A stretch of 43,441 nt of DNA from Desulfosporosinus sp. GTDB taxonomy: Bacteria > Bacillota > Desulfitobacteriia > Desulfitobacteriales > Desulfitobacteriaceae. The notes beneath the pieces are model-generated. The model was not told the origin of the DNA. It did no database searches and saw nothing but the letters and a program-made list of their open reading frames with translations. Shown piece by piece: positions 16,736 to 25,290 of this stretch. Location of the stretch: NCBI GenBank assembly GCA_003132105.1, contig PKWS01000193.1, positions 1-43,441 on the forward strand, given 5' to 3'. Position 1 is the stretch's first letter. Every line of letters begins with the position of its first letter. Both the position numbers and the translations under genes were made by a program.

Positions 16736-17632
16736 TCAGAATCCCGGTCCAGTAGCTGCTTTATCCTCGTTCTTCTTATCCATTTCAACTATCTCAGCAT
16801 CGGTAATTCCTTCAACTTCGCCTTCGATTTGAATGTCAATAAGCTCGCCATTTGCATTATCGGAAATCTCCGCTTCAGCCCTAGATTCCACAATTGAATC
16901 GTCAGTTTCCTTAGCAAATTTACTAACAATGCTCTTATCACTTGAGCTATTAATGACCATCTTGCAAGCCTTGTTAATAGCTGTCTTAACGCACATATCA
17001 GCCGTAAATTTGCCATGAACGCTACTTGGTTTGATTTGTCCATCGTCAGCAACCGGATTCATTTTGCTTTGCTTCCATGACTGTTTTATTTGATCGAATG
17101 TTAAAACAGTCGATTCTTCTTTACCTGAGAAATAAAGAATGGTCGCGTATGCTGCAATGATTTTACTTTTATTCACATTCTCAATCTTTTGGATGTGCTT
17201 GGTGATTACGTTCTTACCTCGAACTTTTGAATACTCAAATTCATCACCTTCATAAACGGATTCCCCAAAAATGTCCTCAATATTTGGGTCAACCATTTTA
17301 GCTACAGCTATACTGCCGAAATAACTTCTTTGCATCATCAGCTTTGTACCATAGGCAATAAAGTAGCATTGCTTTTTATCGGGATTCAAGCCTTGGACAA
17401 CCATGCTCAAAAGTGCATTCGCAATACTATCCTTTGTGCAATAATCAAGAACAAACTTGTGGTCCATGTTTTGAGTTTCCTGTAAAATTAACCATGCTGA
17501 TTTCAAGGCATTTTGCGGAATGTAATTAGCAGGAAAGGTTAGTTCTCCATTGCTTTGAAAGTCCTTAACTCTGCTAACCACGATGTCCACTGTTTCTTTT
17601 TTGACTACTAGAGCATTGTTTACTGTTGCCAT
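16736..17632 (-). CDS. recT: RecT single-strand annealing recombinase
   Basis: 298 aa. The stretch CTKDSIANALLSMVVQGLNP, then KQCYFIAYGTKLMMQRSYFG and the later AINKACKMVINSSSD are characteristic of RecT. It pairs complementary strands in phage recombination. A nuclease partner would normally be RecE or an exonuclease; none is recognised, only the MBL protein and the Rad50-like ATPase. The acidic C-terminal tail is loosely conserved. Start preceded by GGGGGAATAATC. Confidence 0.92.
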   Translation of the reverse strand: MATVNNALVVKKETVDIVVSRVKDFQSNGELTFPANYIPQNALKSAWLILQETQNMDHKFVLDYCTKDSIANALLSMVVQGLNPDKKQCYFIAYGTKLMMQRSYFGSIAVAKMVDPNIEDIFGESVYEGDEFEYSKVRGKNVITKHIQKIENVNKSKIIAAYATILYFSGKEESTVLTFDQIKQSWKQSKMNPVADDGQIKPSSVHGKFTADMCVKTAINKACKMVINSSSDKSIVSKFAKETDDSIVESRAEAEISDNANGELIDIQIEGEVEGITDAEIVEMDKKNEDKAATGPGF

Positions 17633-17634
17633 GA

Positions 17635-17889
17635 TTATTCCCCCTCTAATTCTGCTTTGATTTCAACGCCACATTTATGGCAGACCATTTTATTACCCTT
17701 ATCAGTGATAATCAGGCTTAAGTTTTCACCATCCTCAAAGTTCCGTCCACAAGAATGGCAGTTAAAAAGTTTGTTCCTCATATTTCCCCTGATTCTCCGA
17801 TAGGACTCATCAAAACACATCATGTCTAGCCCAATTTGTTGAATGTTGTAATGCTTGGTTGTCGTCTTGGTGATGGTAAGCTTACTCAC
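17635..17889 (-). CDS. Small zinc-ribbon protein
   Basis: 84 aa with two CxxC pairs (NCHSCGRNF and CHKCGVE) 31 residues apart, a zinc-ribbon pattern. The GTG directly follows the TAA of the Rad50-like gene. Possibly an accessory of the recombination proteins around it. Confidence 0.65.
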   Translation of the reverse strand: MSKLTITKTTTKHYNIQQIGLDMMCFDESYRRIRGNMRNKLFNCHSCGRNFEDGENLSLIITDKGNKMVCHKCGVEIKAELEGE

Positions 17890-19893
17890 TTAGGCAACCT
17901 CCACCCTTAATTTTTCATCCCGCTCACTCACAATGAGCTTAATAACCTGTGACTTGATATCCATAAACCCTGTAACCGACTCCGCATTATCCACGAATAT
18001 TGGGCACGTTACCCCGTAAAACTCTGACAAGAGATTGATAATATCCAACCCAGCATTAATCTTCCCACCATTATTAGCTCCATCGAATTCAACCCAAACA
18101 CCATTCGTATTTACTAGCGTTCGGCAAATCTCTTTCTCTGTGCCATCATTCAAAATGTCGAACATCTTAAACTTAACTGTCGTAAACCTGTTGTTAATTG
18201 CATCCTCAAGCATTTTGACCTTGGCCGTTGTGAATTGTTTAATCAGGAAGTCTTGACGTTCCCATCCGCTTAATTCACCAGCCAGCTTGCTTTCTTCAGC
18301 TTTGAGTTCGTCAATCCGGACTTTGGCTTTTGCGACGACTTCCTTTTGATTAAGGGTTTTGTTTAGGCTGTCAATTTCGGAAGTTAACTCTCGTTTTTTG
18401 GTTAGAAGTTCGGTGGTTGTGTCCTCGATAGGCTTGTCCAGTTCAGCTTTAAGGGCTTGGAGTTCGGCATCTAACGAGGAATATTTGGCATCATCGTGAT
18501 AATTAACAACGATTGGAGCGTTTCTGCTTATCTCAATTTCCTTTTCGAGTTCGGCAATCCGTTCATTAGCAAGTGATAAATTCGCTTTATTGTTTTCGGC
18601 TGAGTTATCCAAAGCCTCGTTATCAAGCTTGAGTTGCGCTAATGATTTGGATAGGGGAATTCCCTCAGCCTGAATACTCTTGAGTAGTGCGTTTTTCTTT
18701 GAGGTGAAATTAGCTTGGAGTTCAGCAAGTTTTGCTTCCTTATCCCCTTCCGGAAGTGCCTGTCCACAAGTTGGGCAATTGAAACTGTCCTCAGTAGGGG
18801 GAACATAAACCGTCTTGAATTCCTCAGCATACTTTGCCCTTAGACTAACTAGATTGTTCTCGATGCTTTCCACCTGTAATTTACTGGAGAGTTGTTTTCT
18901 CTCTTGAGCTTTGAGTTCCGTTTCAAGCCGATACTTTTCAGAATCCAACTTTGTTTTTTCATCAACCAGTTTTTTTGCCCCAGCGTTTGCATCAACCTTG
19001 AGCTCTGACATCCGAACATCAATTTCGCTCTGCAACCTATACGCCTGTTGCTGTTTCTGACGGTATAAACTAGCACCTTGGGCATTCGTAGCCAGTTCTG
19101 ATTCAATCGCATCTAGCGTGATTCTGTGACCTAGTAGAGCAGAATCTATAGCCATGTAATCCACGTTGTCCTCGGTGATAGCTCTTTGTTGCTCATTGAT
19201 CCGTGCAGGAATCCCGTCCATTTGGGATTTAGTGTTTTTGATCTTCTCAGCAATAACTAATTTATGATTATCAATCGTTCTGCCTGAATTTATGACGGCC
19301 AGTAAGTCAAGCATACTTTTGTCGCCAATCGTTACGGCAGAATCAATAACATCCGAATCCGACACATCCCCAGATATTTCAAAGAGGATCTTTCTCCGTT
19401 CCTGCCATCCAAAACCCTTTTCATTAGTGTTGAAGAAGAGGGGATTTGTGAGCAACTTGAAGATATTTTCCTTGATGATTGAACCGATTTCTATTGCGTA
19501 GTCTTTGGCTTTGGTCGGCACATCGTTAACCCAGTAAGAAGTTTCGTTGCCAGTGAAATCTACGGATTTTGTCTTTTGGTTTTTGGTCCACTTTTCGGAG
19601 AGTTGGCGTTTTAGCTTCAGGGTTTTTCCATTAATAGTTAAGACAACCTCAGCGATTGATTCTAAATGATGGCACTCGTTACCATCCTCATCCTGCGGTT
19701 TAATTTGATAATCTGAGCGATTAGCCGAATCTTTACCGAACAAAATCCATAAAAACAGGTCGTAGGTGCTACTTTTACCAGTTGCATTTCTTCCAAAAAT
19801 GTCAGTGTTTTTACCATCAAAGTTTATGGCGTAATCCTCAAAGCCTTTGATGTTTTTGAATGATAGGGATTGTAGGAGAATATCAGTTTGCAT
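17890..19893 (-). CDS. Rad50/SbcC-like AAA ATPase
   Basis: 667 aa. Walker A FGRNATGKSSTYDLFLW near the N-terminus, long coiled coils, and a central zinc hook NCPTCGQALPEGD. The C-terminal part has VDNAES-like Walker B. It is shorter than host SbcC. Such phage ATPases work with a nuclease (SbcD-like) to process DNA ends; no SbcD-type phosphoesterase is visible here. Lies in the recombination block just upstream of recT. Confidence 0.85.
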   Translation of the reverse strand: MQTDILLQSLSFKNIKGFEDYAINFDGKNTDIFGRNATGKSSTYDLFLWILFGKDSANRSDYQIKPQDEDGNECHHLESIAEVVLTINGKTLKLKRQLSEKWTKNQKTKSVDFTGNETSYWVNDVPTKAKDYAIEIGSIIKENIFKLLTNPLFFNTNEKGFGWQERRKILFEISGDVSDSDVIDSAVTIGDKSMLDLLAVINSGRTIDNHKLVIAEKIKNTKSQMDGIPARINEQQRAITEDNVDYMAIDSALLGHRITLDAIESELATNAQGASLYRQKQQQAYRLQSEIDVRMSELKVDANAGAKKLVDEKTKLDSEKYRLETELKAQERKQLSSKLQVESIENNLVSLRAKYAEEFKTVYVPPTEDSFNCPTCGQALPEGDKEAKLAELQANFTSKKNALLKSIQAEGIPLSKSLAQLKLDNEALDNSAENNKANLSLANERIAELEKEIEISRNAPIVVNYHDDAKYSSLDAELQALKAELDKPIEDTTTELLTKKRELTSEIDSLNKTLNQKEVVAKAKVRIDELKAEESKLAGELSGWERQDFLIKQFTTAKVKMLEDAINNRFTTVKFKMFDILNDGTEKEICRTLVNTNGVWVEFDGANNGGKINAGLDIINLLSEFYGVTCPIFVDNAESVTGFMDIKSQVIKLIVSERDEKLRVEVA

Positions 19894-19922
19894 TTTCTTC
19901 CTCCAATTTAATTTTATTTTCC

Positions 19923-20465
19923 TTATACTCCTGCAACATGTGAAGCTAACATATCAGCCTGATGCGTCCACAATACATTCGGATATTTGCCAATGGCCCG
20001 ATTGTAATAATTCCACTCTTCCTTATCCGTAAATGCTCCCATGTGATACCGGATACATAAGATTTCCTCTTCGGTAAGTTGCATAAGCGTGGATAGAATC
20101 ATAACTGACTTATCGCCATGACCTTTGATTAAGGGTTCTTCGTTATGGACCCATCCAAAAGGATTTTCTGGATCTACTTTGTAAGAATCCATCTTGCATA
20201 AATCATGAAACATGCCGACGATATAAGGGCTTTCCACGCGAATCCATGTAAGTCTGTTTCGTAGGGAAAGATCAACGAGTTCATTCATCGTTTGTAACGA
20301 ATGGTCGAATAATCCACCCTCATAGTTTCCGTGATACTTAGTCGATGCCGGTGCAGTAAAAAAACCATTATTTTTCAAATTGACCATCATACCAATCGTA
20401 TCGCCAATTGTTTTTGGCAATGAAGAAATGAACTCTTCTTCTCTATCTACCGATGTCTTATCCAT
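19923..20465 (-). CDS. HD-domain phosphohydrolase
   Basis: 180 aa. GLFDHSLQTMNEL, MFHDLCKM (the HD pair), KGHGDKSV and IRYHMG supply the metal ligands of an HD hydrolase that would act on a nucleotide or phosphodiester. Its neighbour is a nucleotidyltransferase-fold protein, a pairing seen in tRNA-nucleotidyltransferases, here as separate polypeptides. Substrate unknown. AAGGAGG before the ATG. Confidence 0.75.
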   Translation of the reverse strand: MDKTSVDREEEFISSLPKTIGDTIGMMVNLKNNGFFTAPASTKYHGNYEGGLFDHSLQTMNELVDLSLRNRLTWIRVESPYIVGMFHDLCKMDSYKVDPENPFGWVHNEEPLIKGHGDKSVMILSTLMQLTEEEILCIRYHMGAFTDKEEWNYYNRAIGKYPNVLWTHQADMLASHVAGV

Positions 20466-20477
20466 GATTTAACCTCC

Positions 20478-21350
20478 TTAAAAAATCCGGTTGATCACTT
20501 CAAACAAGTAACTGTTATCAACCTTGAATTCGGGATCATCTTCGGTCTTTTTCTTTATGGCATCTATCGCCATTGAGAAGTAAGCACTATCCACGCCTGT
20601 CAACTGTTCTTCCAAAACGTTGACATCCAGAAGGTTCATGATATTGAGCTGCAAAGCCATCTTTAGAAACTGACCAGCATTTATAGACCAACCTCTTTGG
20701 ATAAACTTCCTAGTTCTCATAATCGAAGCCAAAGGGTATTTACTACCCTGATAAATCAACTCCTTAGTCAAAATGGCTTCTAATGCTTTTGCAGGGAGAA
20801 CAAGGTTTCCGTTTTTTGATTCCCAATAACAAGTCGCATGAACAAAATCGTAGTTGCTGTGAATTTCATCAGCCTCGCCGTAAAAGCGGATTATCAATTG
20901 CACTTTGTTCGATAGGGTAATAGCATTTGAGGAAAGGAATATTGGTCTGTATTCGGGCTTTTCTTCGGCTTTTGCCTCTTCAATAGCTTCTGAAAGTGCT
21001 ATGTTGTCGAACTCTTCAACCGCCTCTTCGCTTTCCGTTTCCCCTGCTACGCCTTTACTTGATATAAAGATTCTCACTCTGCCATTTTCCAAAGTTTGGA
21101 CCTCAGCCGACTGCTTATTTAGTTTGCCGAATTGCTTTGCGTAATAGTGAGCCACTTTTTCACAAGTGTTCTTATCAGTAAAGTAGTAGTCAAAATCGTT
21201 GACATCCTCACCAAGTAGCATTGAAACGATTGAACCGCCTGTGATGATGGAGTTTTTATCAACTAGCTTTCTGACTTCCTCATCCTGAATTGATGCAACG
21301 AAGTCCTTGTGCTTTTTGGTTAAGACCGCTTTGATTGTTTTAGCCTTCAT
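20478..21350 (-). CDS. Nucleotidyltransferase-fold protein
   Basis: 290 aa. IITGGSIVSMLLGEDVNDFD, then YYFTD is the G-G-S...D-x-D signature of DNA polymerase beta-like NTases (CCA-adding enzyme type). Later parts (LSNKVQLIIRFYGEADE, NYDFVHATCYWE) fit conserved phage proteins of this group. It may add nucleotides to RNA or modify a small molecule; the substrate is not known. Confidence 0.7.
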   Translation of the reverse strand: MKAKTIKAVLTKKHKDFVASIQDEEVRKLVDKNSIITGGSIVSMLLGEDVNDFDYYFTDKNTCEKVAHYYAKQFGKLNKQSAEVQTLENGRVRIFISSKGVAGETESEEAVEEFDNIALSEAIEEAKAEEKPEYRPIFLSSNAITLSNKVQLIIRFYGEADEIHSNYDFVHATCYWESKNGNLVLPAKALEAILTKELIYQGSKYPLASIMRTRKFIQRGWSINAGQFLKMALQLNIMNLLDVNVLEEQLTGVDSAYFSMAIDAIKKKTEDDPEFKVDNSYLFEVINRIF

Positions 21351-21577
21351 TTTTCAACAACCTCCTGATATTTATCGTTTCTCCCCTGTCCCCAGCCAGC
21401 GCAATTATCGCCTTGAGCAACCATTTTGCCAGCGTTTACTTTGGCATCAAGGACTTTGTTTAATTCTGTATGTTTGGCACATTCAAAACCCTGTGGCCCG
21501 ACTACTAAGTATCTGCAACATTCATTTCCTTGTCCGATCTTACAGACTTGTCTGAGATGGATTTCTGATATTTTCAT
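21347..21577 (-). CDS. Cys-rich phage protein
   Basis: 76 aa. QVCKIGQGNECCRYLVVGPQ, then FECAKHTEL and GDNCAGW: six cysteines in a pattern shared by a small phage family, probably metal-binding. The ATG at 21577 overlaps the previous TGA and sits behind GGAAGGAG; a longer reading from 21598 is not supported. Confidence 0.6.
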   Translation of the reverse strand: MKISEIHLRQVCKIGQGNECCRYLVVGPQGFECAKHTELNKVLDAKVNAGKMVAQGDNCAGWGQGRNDKYQEVVEK

Positions 21578-21942
21578 TTCGCTTGCTCCTTCCACCAAAT
21601 AGGCTTATTGCCATTCTTGAATACCGGATAACCATCTTTCCAACCTTCAACAATGTAGAACGGTTTAAATAACTGCTTTGCCAGATCCATTTCCCTGCGA
21701 CATCCTTCCGATGTTTCCCATTCGCCGAAGAAGAATATACAATCAGCCACCTCAATAAGCTCGTCACAGAACTCCATAGCCCGATTTCTTTCTTCTGGAA
21801 CATGATCGTTGGTAAAACTGAACGCATGGACAGGAGATATTGGGATAACCCCAAAATTCATAAAACGCTGGCAAATATGTGTTATTGCTTGGAAGTTAGA
21901 ACGTTTTCCACCGAAGGGATGAGCCACATAAATTTTCTTCAC
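21574..21942 (-). CDS. DUF4406 / nucleoside deoxyribosyltransferase-like protein
   Basis: 122 aa. IYVAHPFGGKRSNFQAI, ISPVHAFSF and DCIFFFGEWETSEGCRREMD match the DUF4406 family, related to nucleoside 2-deoxyribosyltransferases, which act on nucleotides. A GTG start at 21942 is chosen because AAGGAGG lies 10 nt upstream and it overlaps the previous TGA; the ATG at 21981 would run inside the upstream gene. Confidence 0.65.
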   Translation of the reverse strand: MKKIYVAHPFGGKRSNFQAITHICQRFMNFGVIPISPVHAFSFTNDHVPEERNRAMEFCDELIEVADCIFFFGEWETSEGCRREMDLAKQLFKPFYIVEGWKDGYPVFKNGNKPIWWKEQAK

Positions 21943-22106
21943 TCTGGCTTGTCCTCCTTGTAATCGTTTCCTTCCCAGCATTCCTGACAGTGATCCCCAT
22001 CACAAGTGTTGTGCCAGTCATACCCATAATCCTGAACGCATTCATTATCCATAAGGTCGTCACTTGATTTTCCAGACTGACTAGAAATTCGATCAACAAT
22101 TCTCAC
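21939..22106 (-). CDS. Acidic mini-protein (55 aa)
   Basis: GTG start behind TAAGGAGGTAAATC, an excellent site. Starts MRIVDRISSQSGKSS and ends with an Asp/Glu/Cys-rich part (HNTCDGDHCQECWEGND). GTGA overlap with the next gene. Function unknown. Confidence 0.6.
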   Translation of the reverse strand: MRIVDRISSQSGKSSDDLMDNECVQDYGYDWHNTCDGDHCQECWEGNDYKEDKPE

Positions 22107-22117
22107 GATTTACCTCC

Positions 22118-22858
22118 TTACAGTGCACACATACATGGGATTCCTTCTTGATCTCCAAACAGGTCCATTTGATCTGGTTCACTTGCCCACTTTTCCGCAA
22201 GTTCGTCTAAACTAAACCCATTAAATACTGTGTTTGAGCATCTACGTTCTGCTGTAGAGGCTCTTATGAATTGATCGGGGTAATACTTCCAAACTTTGTA
22301 CCAGTGTGCTTGACCGCCCTTATAACAAGGAATGCAGTTATTGTGACTTAGGTACATGTAGGGCTGTGGTAAACAGATTTTCCATTCTTCGCGGATAATC
22401 TTTTGGCAATCGGCACCGGTTAATTTATGGTCCATGAGGGGGAATTCAACCTTTCGCCCGTCTAATTGATTTCTCGCCCAAACTTTCTGGATCCGGCGCC
22501 ATTCATCAACGCCTAGACCTAAATACTGGATGAAGTCGATTCCCTGTTTCTCCAACCTTTTCAAGAACCTGTCCTTGGGAATTAATTTAAGTTCTGTCGT
22601 ACAAAACGGAAGATTGTTATTAGGGATATACTTTCGAGTTTCGACTAGCTCCCAAAGAGTTTTCTTTGCTGATTCGACCGTGATCGGTAATCCAATAAAC
22701 TTCGCCACTTGTTCACGGAACCTGTCTGCGTCTGGATGCTCTGCCCCGGATGGAGTGTGAAGTAAAATTGTGTCATTCGGATATTTATCTGCAACCATCT
22801 TGGCAACGACTGAACTCGCTGCGCCACCGGAAAACATTACAATGTGTTTTTGTTCCAC
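22118..22858 (-). CDS. PAPS reductase-like PP-loop protein
   Basis: 246 aa from GTG. VMFSGGAASSVVAKMV is the SGGxxS PP-loop of the adenine nucleotide alpha-hydrolase family; FCTTELKLIPK and NNCIPCYKGG are typical of the phage PAPS reductase/DndC-like branch. Such enzymes activate substrates with ATP and may take part in sulfur or nucleic-acid chemistry; in phages the product is unknown. The C-terminal GIPCMCAL adds more cysteines. Confidence 0.75.
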   Translation of the reverse strand: MEQKHIVMFSGGAASSVVAKMVADKYPNDTILLHTPSGAEHPDADRFREQVAKFIGLPITVESAKKTLWELVETRKYIPNNNLPFCTTELKLIPKDRFLKRLEKQGIDFIQYLGLGVDEWRRIQKVWARNQLDGRKVEFPLMDHKLTGADCQKIIREEWKICLPQPYMYLSHNNCIPCYKGGQAHWYKVWKYYPDQFIRASTAERRCSNTVFNGFSLDELAEKWASEPDQMDLFGDQEGIPCMCAL

Positions 22859-23101
22859 CTTTACTACCTACTTAATGTTTTTACACATCAAGTCGGCAAC
22901 TCCATCAGCTACCCATGCCATTGCCCTGACAATGCTTTCAGCAAGCAACAACGCGACTTTATGGAGTTTTTATGCTACGAATATGCACTTTCGCGTGCCT
23001 ACCGACTAAGTAGGTTTGTCAAACTATTGGGAGGTGTTCTCTCCCTCAGCACTTGCAACCTCACTAAAGAGGATCGTAAAGGTGCGGGTCTTTGGTTTTC
23101 A
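22859..23101. other. 240-base gap without a confident gene
   Basis: After the Spo0A-like stop, an ATG at the TGA gives MMKTKDPHLYDPL and stops. One extra T in the TTT of the following codons would join it to a protein-like FSEVASAEGENTSQ. A 9-bp inverted repeat, ACCTACTTA (22867-22875) and TAAGTAGGT (23007-23015), spans the gap. No promoter or terminator seen. Confidence 0.4.
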
Positions 23102-23458
23102 TCATTGGGATTTTCTAGCTGAAACAAGATCGGTGGCCATCTTAACCTTGATTACCTCAGCTAATGTTGCTAAAAACTCACTGTTGGATAGATCCCTGGC
23201 TGTTCCCAAAACTTTTTTTTGCGTAAGAAAATCAGAATTAGCGCTTCCCAATGCGTGTCGGATACCTCGTTCGACGCGAGATGCAGTAGAGTTTTCCTTT
23301 TCAGCCACAGTCCCATACAGCTTAATCACCGCATAAATAGCTGAAGGGTTGTAGCGAAGAATGTTCATAGCCGTTTTGATGAACCTATAACCTTTCATGT
23401 GTACCGGGATTTCTAATTCCCGAAGAGCAGCGACAACTTCTAATTCAAATTTGTCCAT
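23102..23458 (-). CDS. Spo0A C-terminal domain-like DNA-binding protein
   Basis: 118 aa. ELEIPVHMKGYRFIKTAMNI, IKLYGTVAE, STASRVERGIRHAL follows the effector domain of the sporulation master regulator Spo0A (L-G-I-P-x-H-L-K-G-Y...T-x-S-R-V-E-R-A-I-R-H-A), whose recognition helix contains S-R-V-E-R. The receiver domain is absent, so it would not need phosphorylation. It could bind 0A boxes in host or phage DNA. The host is presumably a spore former. GAAAGGAG before the ATG. Confidence 0.85.
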   Translation of the reverse strand: MDKFELEVVAALRELEIPVHMKGYRFIKTAMNILRYNPSAIYAVIKLYGTVAEKENSTASRVERGIRHALGSANSDFLTQKKVLGTARDLSNSEFLATLAEVIKVKMATDLVSARKSQ

Positions 23459-23492
23459 TGGAATTCTCCTTTCAATTGAAATTAATTAGTTA

Positions 23493-24350
23493 TCAAAAAA
23501 AGAATACGATTCTAACACTGTCAAGATCGTCGCCAGTAAGTTCTTTCAACTTTGGAATACTCCATGTGTAGAAGTTGCCAACCACATCCTTGTATCCTTC
23601 CTGCCATTGAACCCTTGTAAAGTATTGCTTGCCATCTTTTATTGGGTAACTTCTGTTGAAAATGTCGTCCATTTCCTTGTTGGATATATGGATAACGTCC
23701 CTGCCAGAAATATCACCGCAATACGATTCAGGAATTCCCTTTTCTTTAAAAACTTTGTAATCTTCTTGACCGACCATTCCGTAATGGATGCTACCCTCTT
23801 CCCAATGTTGGAAATTTACAAGCTGTCTGACGGTATGGTATGAATGGCTGTGACCATCACTATCCCAATCGCCGGACCATTTTTTGTATTCTTCACTAGC
23901 ATTTTCAGGTACGCCGCGAGGTTTGAATATCGGAATGAACCCTTCGCCCGTTACGACTCCTGCGAATCCGTGACCATTACGAACATCTGCCAAAATTGCG
24001 AATAGGTCATAATTTCTACCGTCATAAATCCAATCATGATAAACTTCGGGTGCCTTGTCCCCTAGTTCGTACTTCAATTCGGATTCATATTCTTTCTGTA
24101 ATTCAAGGTCATTTTGTCGTTCGGATTCGGGATACTGTTTTTCAAGTTCTTCAAGGCTTTTCTTGAGGGATTCACCCGACTCACGTTCCAAGGCAAGCCT
24201 TTTATAATTCTCTGCCCGTTCAACTTCCCCACGCTTTTCATTTAATTTGGCATAGTAACGATTACGAGCAATGTCAGGATTAGCACCCTTTACCGCTGTC
24301 CGCTTACCGTCAATTAACTTTTCAACCATGATATGAATATCGCAACCCAT
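23493..24350 (-). CDS. Conserved phage protein (MGCDIH family)
   Basis: 285 aa. MGCDIHIMVEKLIDGK, then YDGRNYDLFAILADVRNG and GDWDSDGHSHSYHTVRQL are hallmarks of a widespread phage family without known function. The central part carries an additional coiled-coil insert (ERAENYKRLALERESGESLK). Conserved His/Asp residues suggest metal binding. Confidence 0.65.
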   Translation of the reverse strand: MGCDIHIMVEKLIDGKRTAVKGANPDIARNRYYAKLNEKRGEVERAENYKRLALERESGESLKKSLEELEKQYPESERQNDLELQKEYESELKYELGDKAPEVYHDWIYDGRNYDLFAILADVRNGHGFAGVVTGEGFIPIFKPRGVPENASEEYKKWSGDWDSDGHSHSYHTVRQLVNFQHWEEGSIHYGMVGQEDYKVFKEKGIPESYCGDISGRDVIHISNKEMDDIFNRSYPIKDGKQYFTRVQWQEGYKDVVGNFYTWSIPKLKELTGDDLDSVRIVFFF

Positions 24351-24362
24351 TAAAAATCACCC

Positions 24363-24788
24363 TCATTTCTTAATAATTACCTCTAGGTATTTCACGCCAA
24401 ACTCCAAAGCCTCTTTCCGGCTTTCCATAAACAAGTCCAACCTATCTCCATAAATTGCCCCGCCTCGATCAACGACTGTGTACTTTTTCCCAAGCTCAGG
24501 AATATAGATTTCCGTTCCAAATGGAATGCTTGAATCCGCTGCAATCGTTCTACCTTCCTGCGTATGTTCCCCATTGGCTGTGATGTGCTTGCCGTTCATT
24601 CCCCTGTCATGTGCCGTGTATGCGGTTATCCTCATAACCCTGCGTTCAATCCTCTGCACTGGTTCACTACGGCTTACCATGACCTTTGTTCTATTCTGCT
24701 GAAGAAGGTCCAACATTTGAATCTGCTTTGTCGGAGCTATCGCATCCCTCGGGTAAATAGTTATACTTGCTGCTATGATTAGTGCCAT
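24363..24788 (-). CDS. 3D-domain cell-wall hydrolase-like protein
   Basis: 141 aa. A short hydrophobic N-terminus (ALIIAASITIY) may be a signal anchor. RITAYTAHDRGMNGK, TIAADSSIPFGTEIYIPELG and YTVVDRGGAIYGDRLDLFM give the three Asp of the 3D (MltA/YorM-like) fold, which cuts peptidoglycan glycan strands. Its location among early genes and not with the lysis genes is notable. The 5' end overlaps the 88-aa gene by 98 nt; the start is less certain. Confidence 0.75.
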   Translation of the reverse strand: MALIIAASITIYPRDAIAPTKQIQMLDLLQQNRTKVMVSRSEPVQRIERRVMRITAYTAHDRGMNGKHITANGEHTQEGRTIAADSSIPFGTEIYIPELGKKYTVVDRGGAIYGDRLDLFMESRKEALEFGVKYLEVIIKK

Positions 24789-24957
24789 AATGCAAAAGCT
24801 CTTGTTGATTAGCTACCAAACCTTTCTTCCCTAAAACTTCTGTTACTGCACAAACTACTGCATATTTACAACGTTCACTTTTGCGAGGACCAGTACAACC
24901 GCCGCACATACTTAAATGGTCTAAGAATCGTGCGTACAAAAGGTTGACTCGTTCCAT
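24691..24957 (-). CDS. Hypothetical protein with CGGC motif
   Basis: 88 aa behind AGGAGGGATAGGGC, a strong start. It begins MERVNLLYARFLDHLSMCGG and contains six cysteines (CGGC, C, C, C and one near the C-terminus). The last 33 codons overlap the 3D-domain gene in another frame, so the C-terminal third may be fortuitous. Function unknown. Confidence 0.5.
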   Translation of the reverse strand: MERVNLLYARFLDHLSMCGGCTGPRKSERCKYAVVCAVTEVLGKKGLVANQQELLHYGTNHSSKYNYLPEGCDSSDKADSNVGPSSAE

Positions 24958-24960
24958 GCC

Positions 24961-25290
24961 CTATCCCTCCTGGCGAAGAATATCTTCCGTGGTCCAGACT
25001 TGATTTCGCGTTACTGTTTTCTTCATCATCAAATTGATAAGTGTTTCGCCTTCAACATCTATCGAGTAGTAATCTCCATCCACATCCTTGCTAACTGAAC
25101 CCCTGTATTCCTTACCTGGAAACACATCTTCTAGCAACATGTCTACCAGGTTAAAATCAGCATCAGGTTTAGATATGACGGTTACACGAAGTAATCCGTT
25201 GTGATGACCATCTATGCTCCACTGTTCGATTAATGGGTTATCGACTAAATCTTGGATAGATGAGAATTGGGTTGGTGTAAGTTTTTTCAC
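24961..25290 (-). CDS. Hypothetical protein (109 aa)
   Basis: GTG overlaps the radical SAM stop (GTGA). Begins KKLTPTQFSSIQDLVDNP; alternating beta-like segments and an acidic DVDGDYYSIDVEG. No family recognised. Confidence 0.55.
   Translation of the reverse strand: MKKLTPTQFSSIQDLVDNPLIEQWSIDGHHNGLLRVTVISKPDADFNLVDMLLEDVFPGKEYRGSVSKDVDGDYYSIDVEGETLINLMMKKTVTRNQVWTTEDILRQEG

Noticed and set aside
21896..22099. 67-codon minus-strand ORF
   Set aside because: The 55-aa gene at 21939-22106 in another frame has a perfect ribosome site and GTGA coupling.
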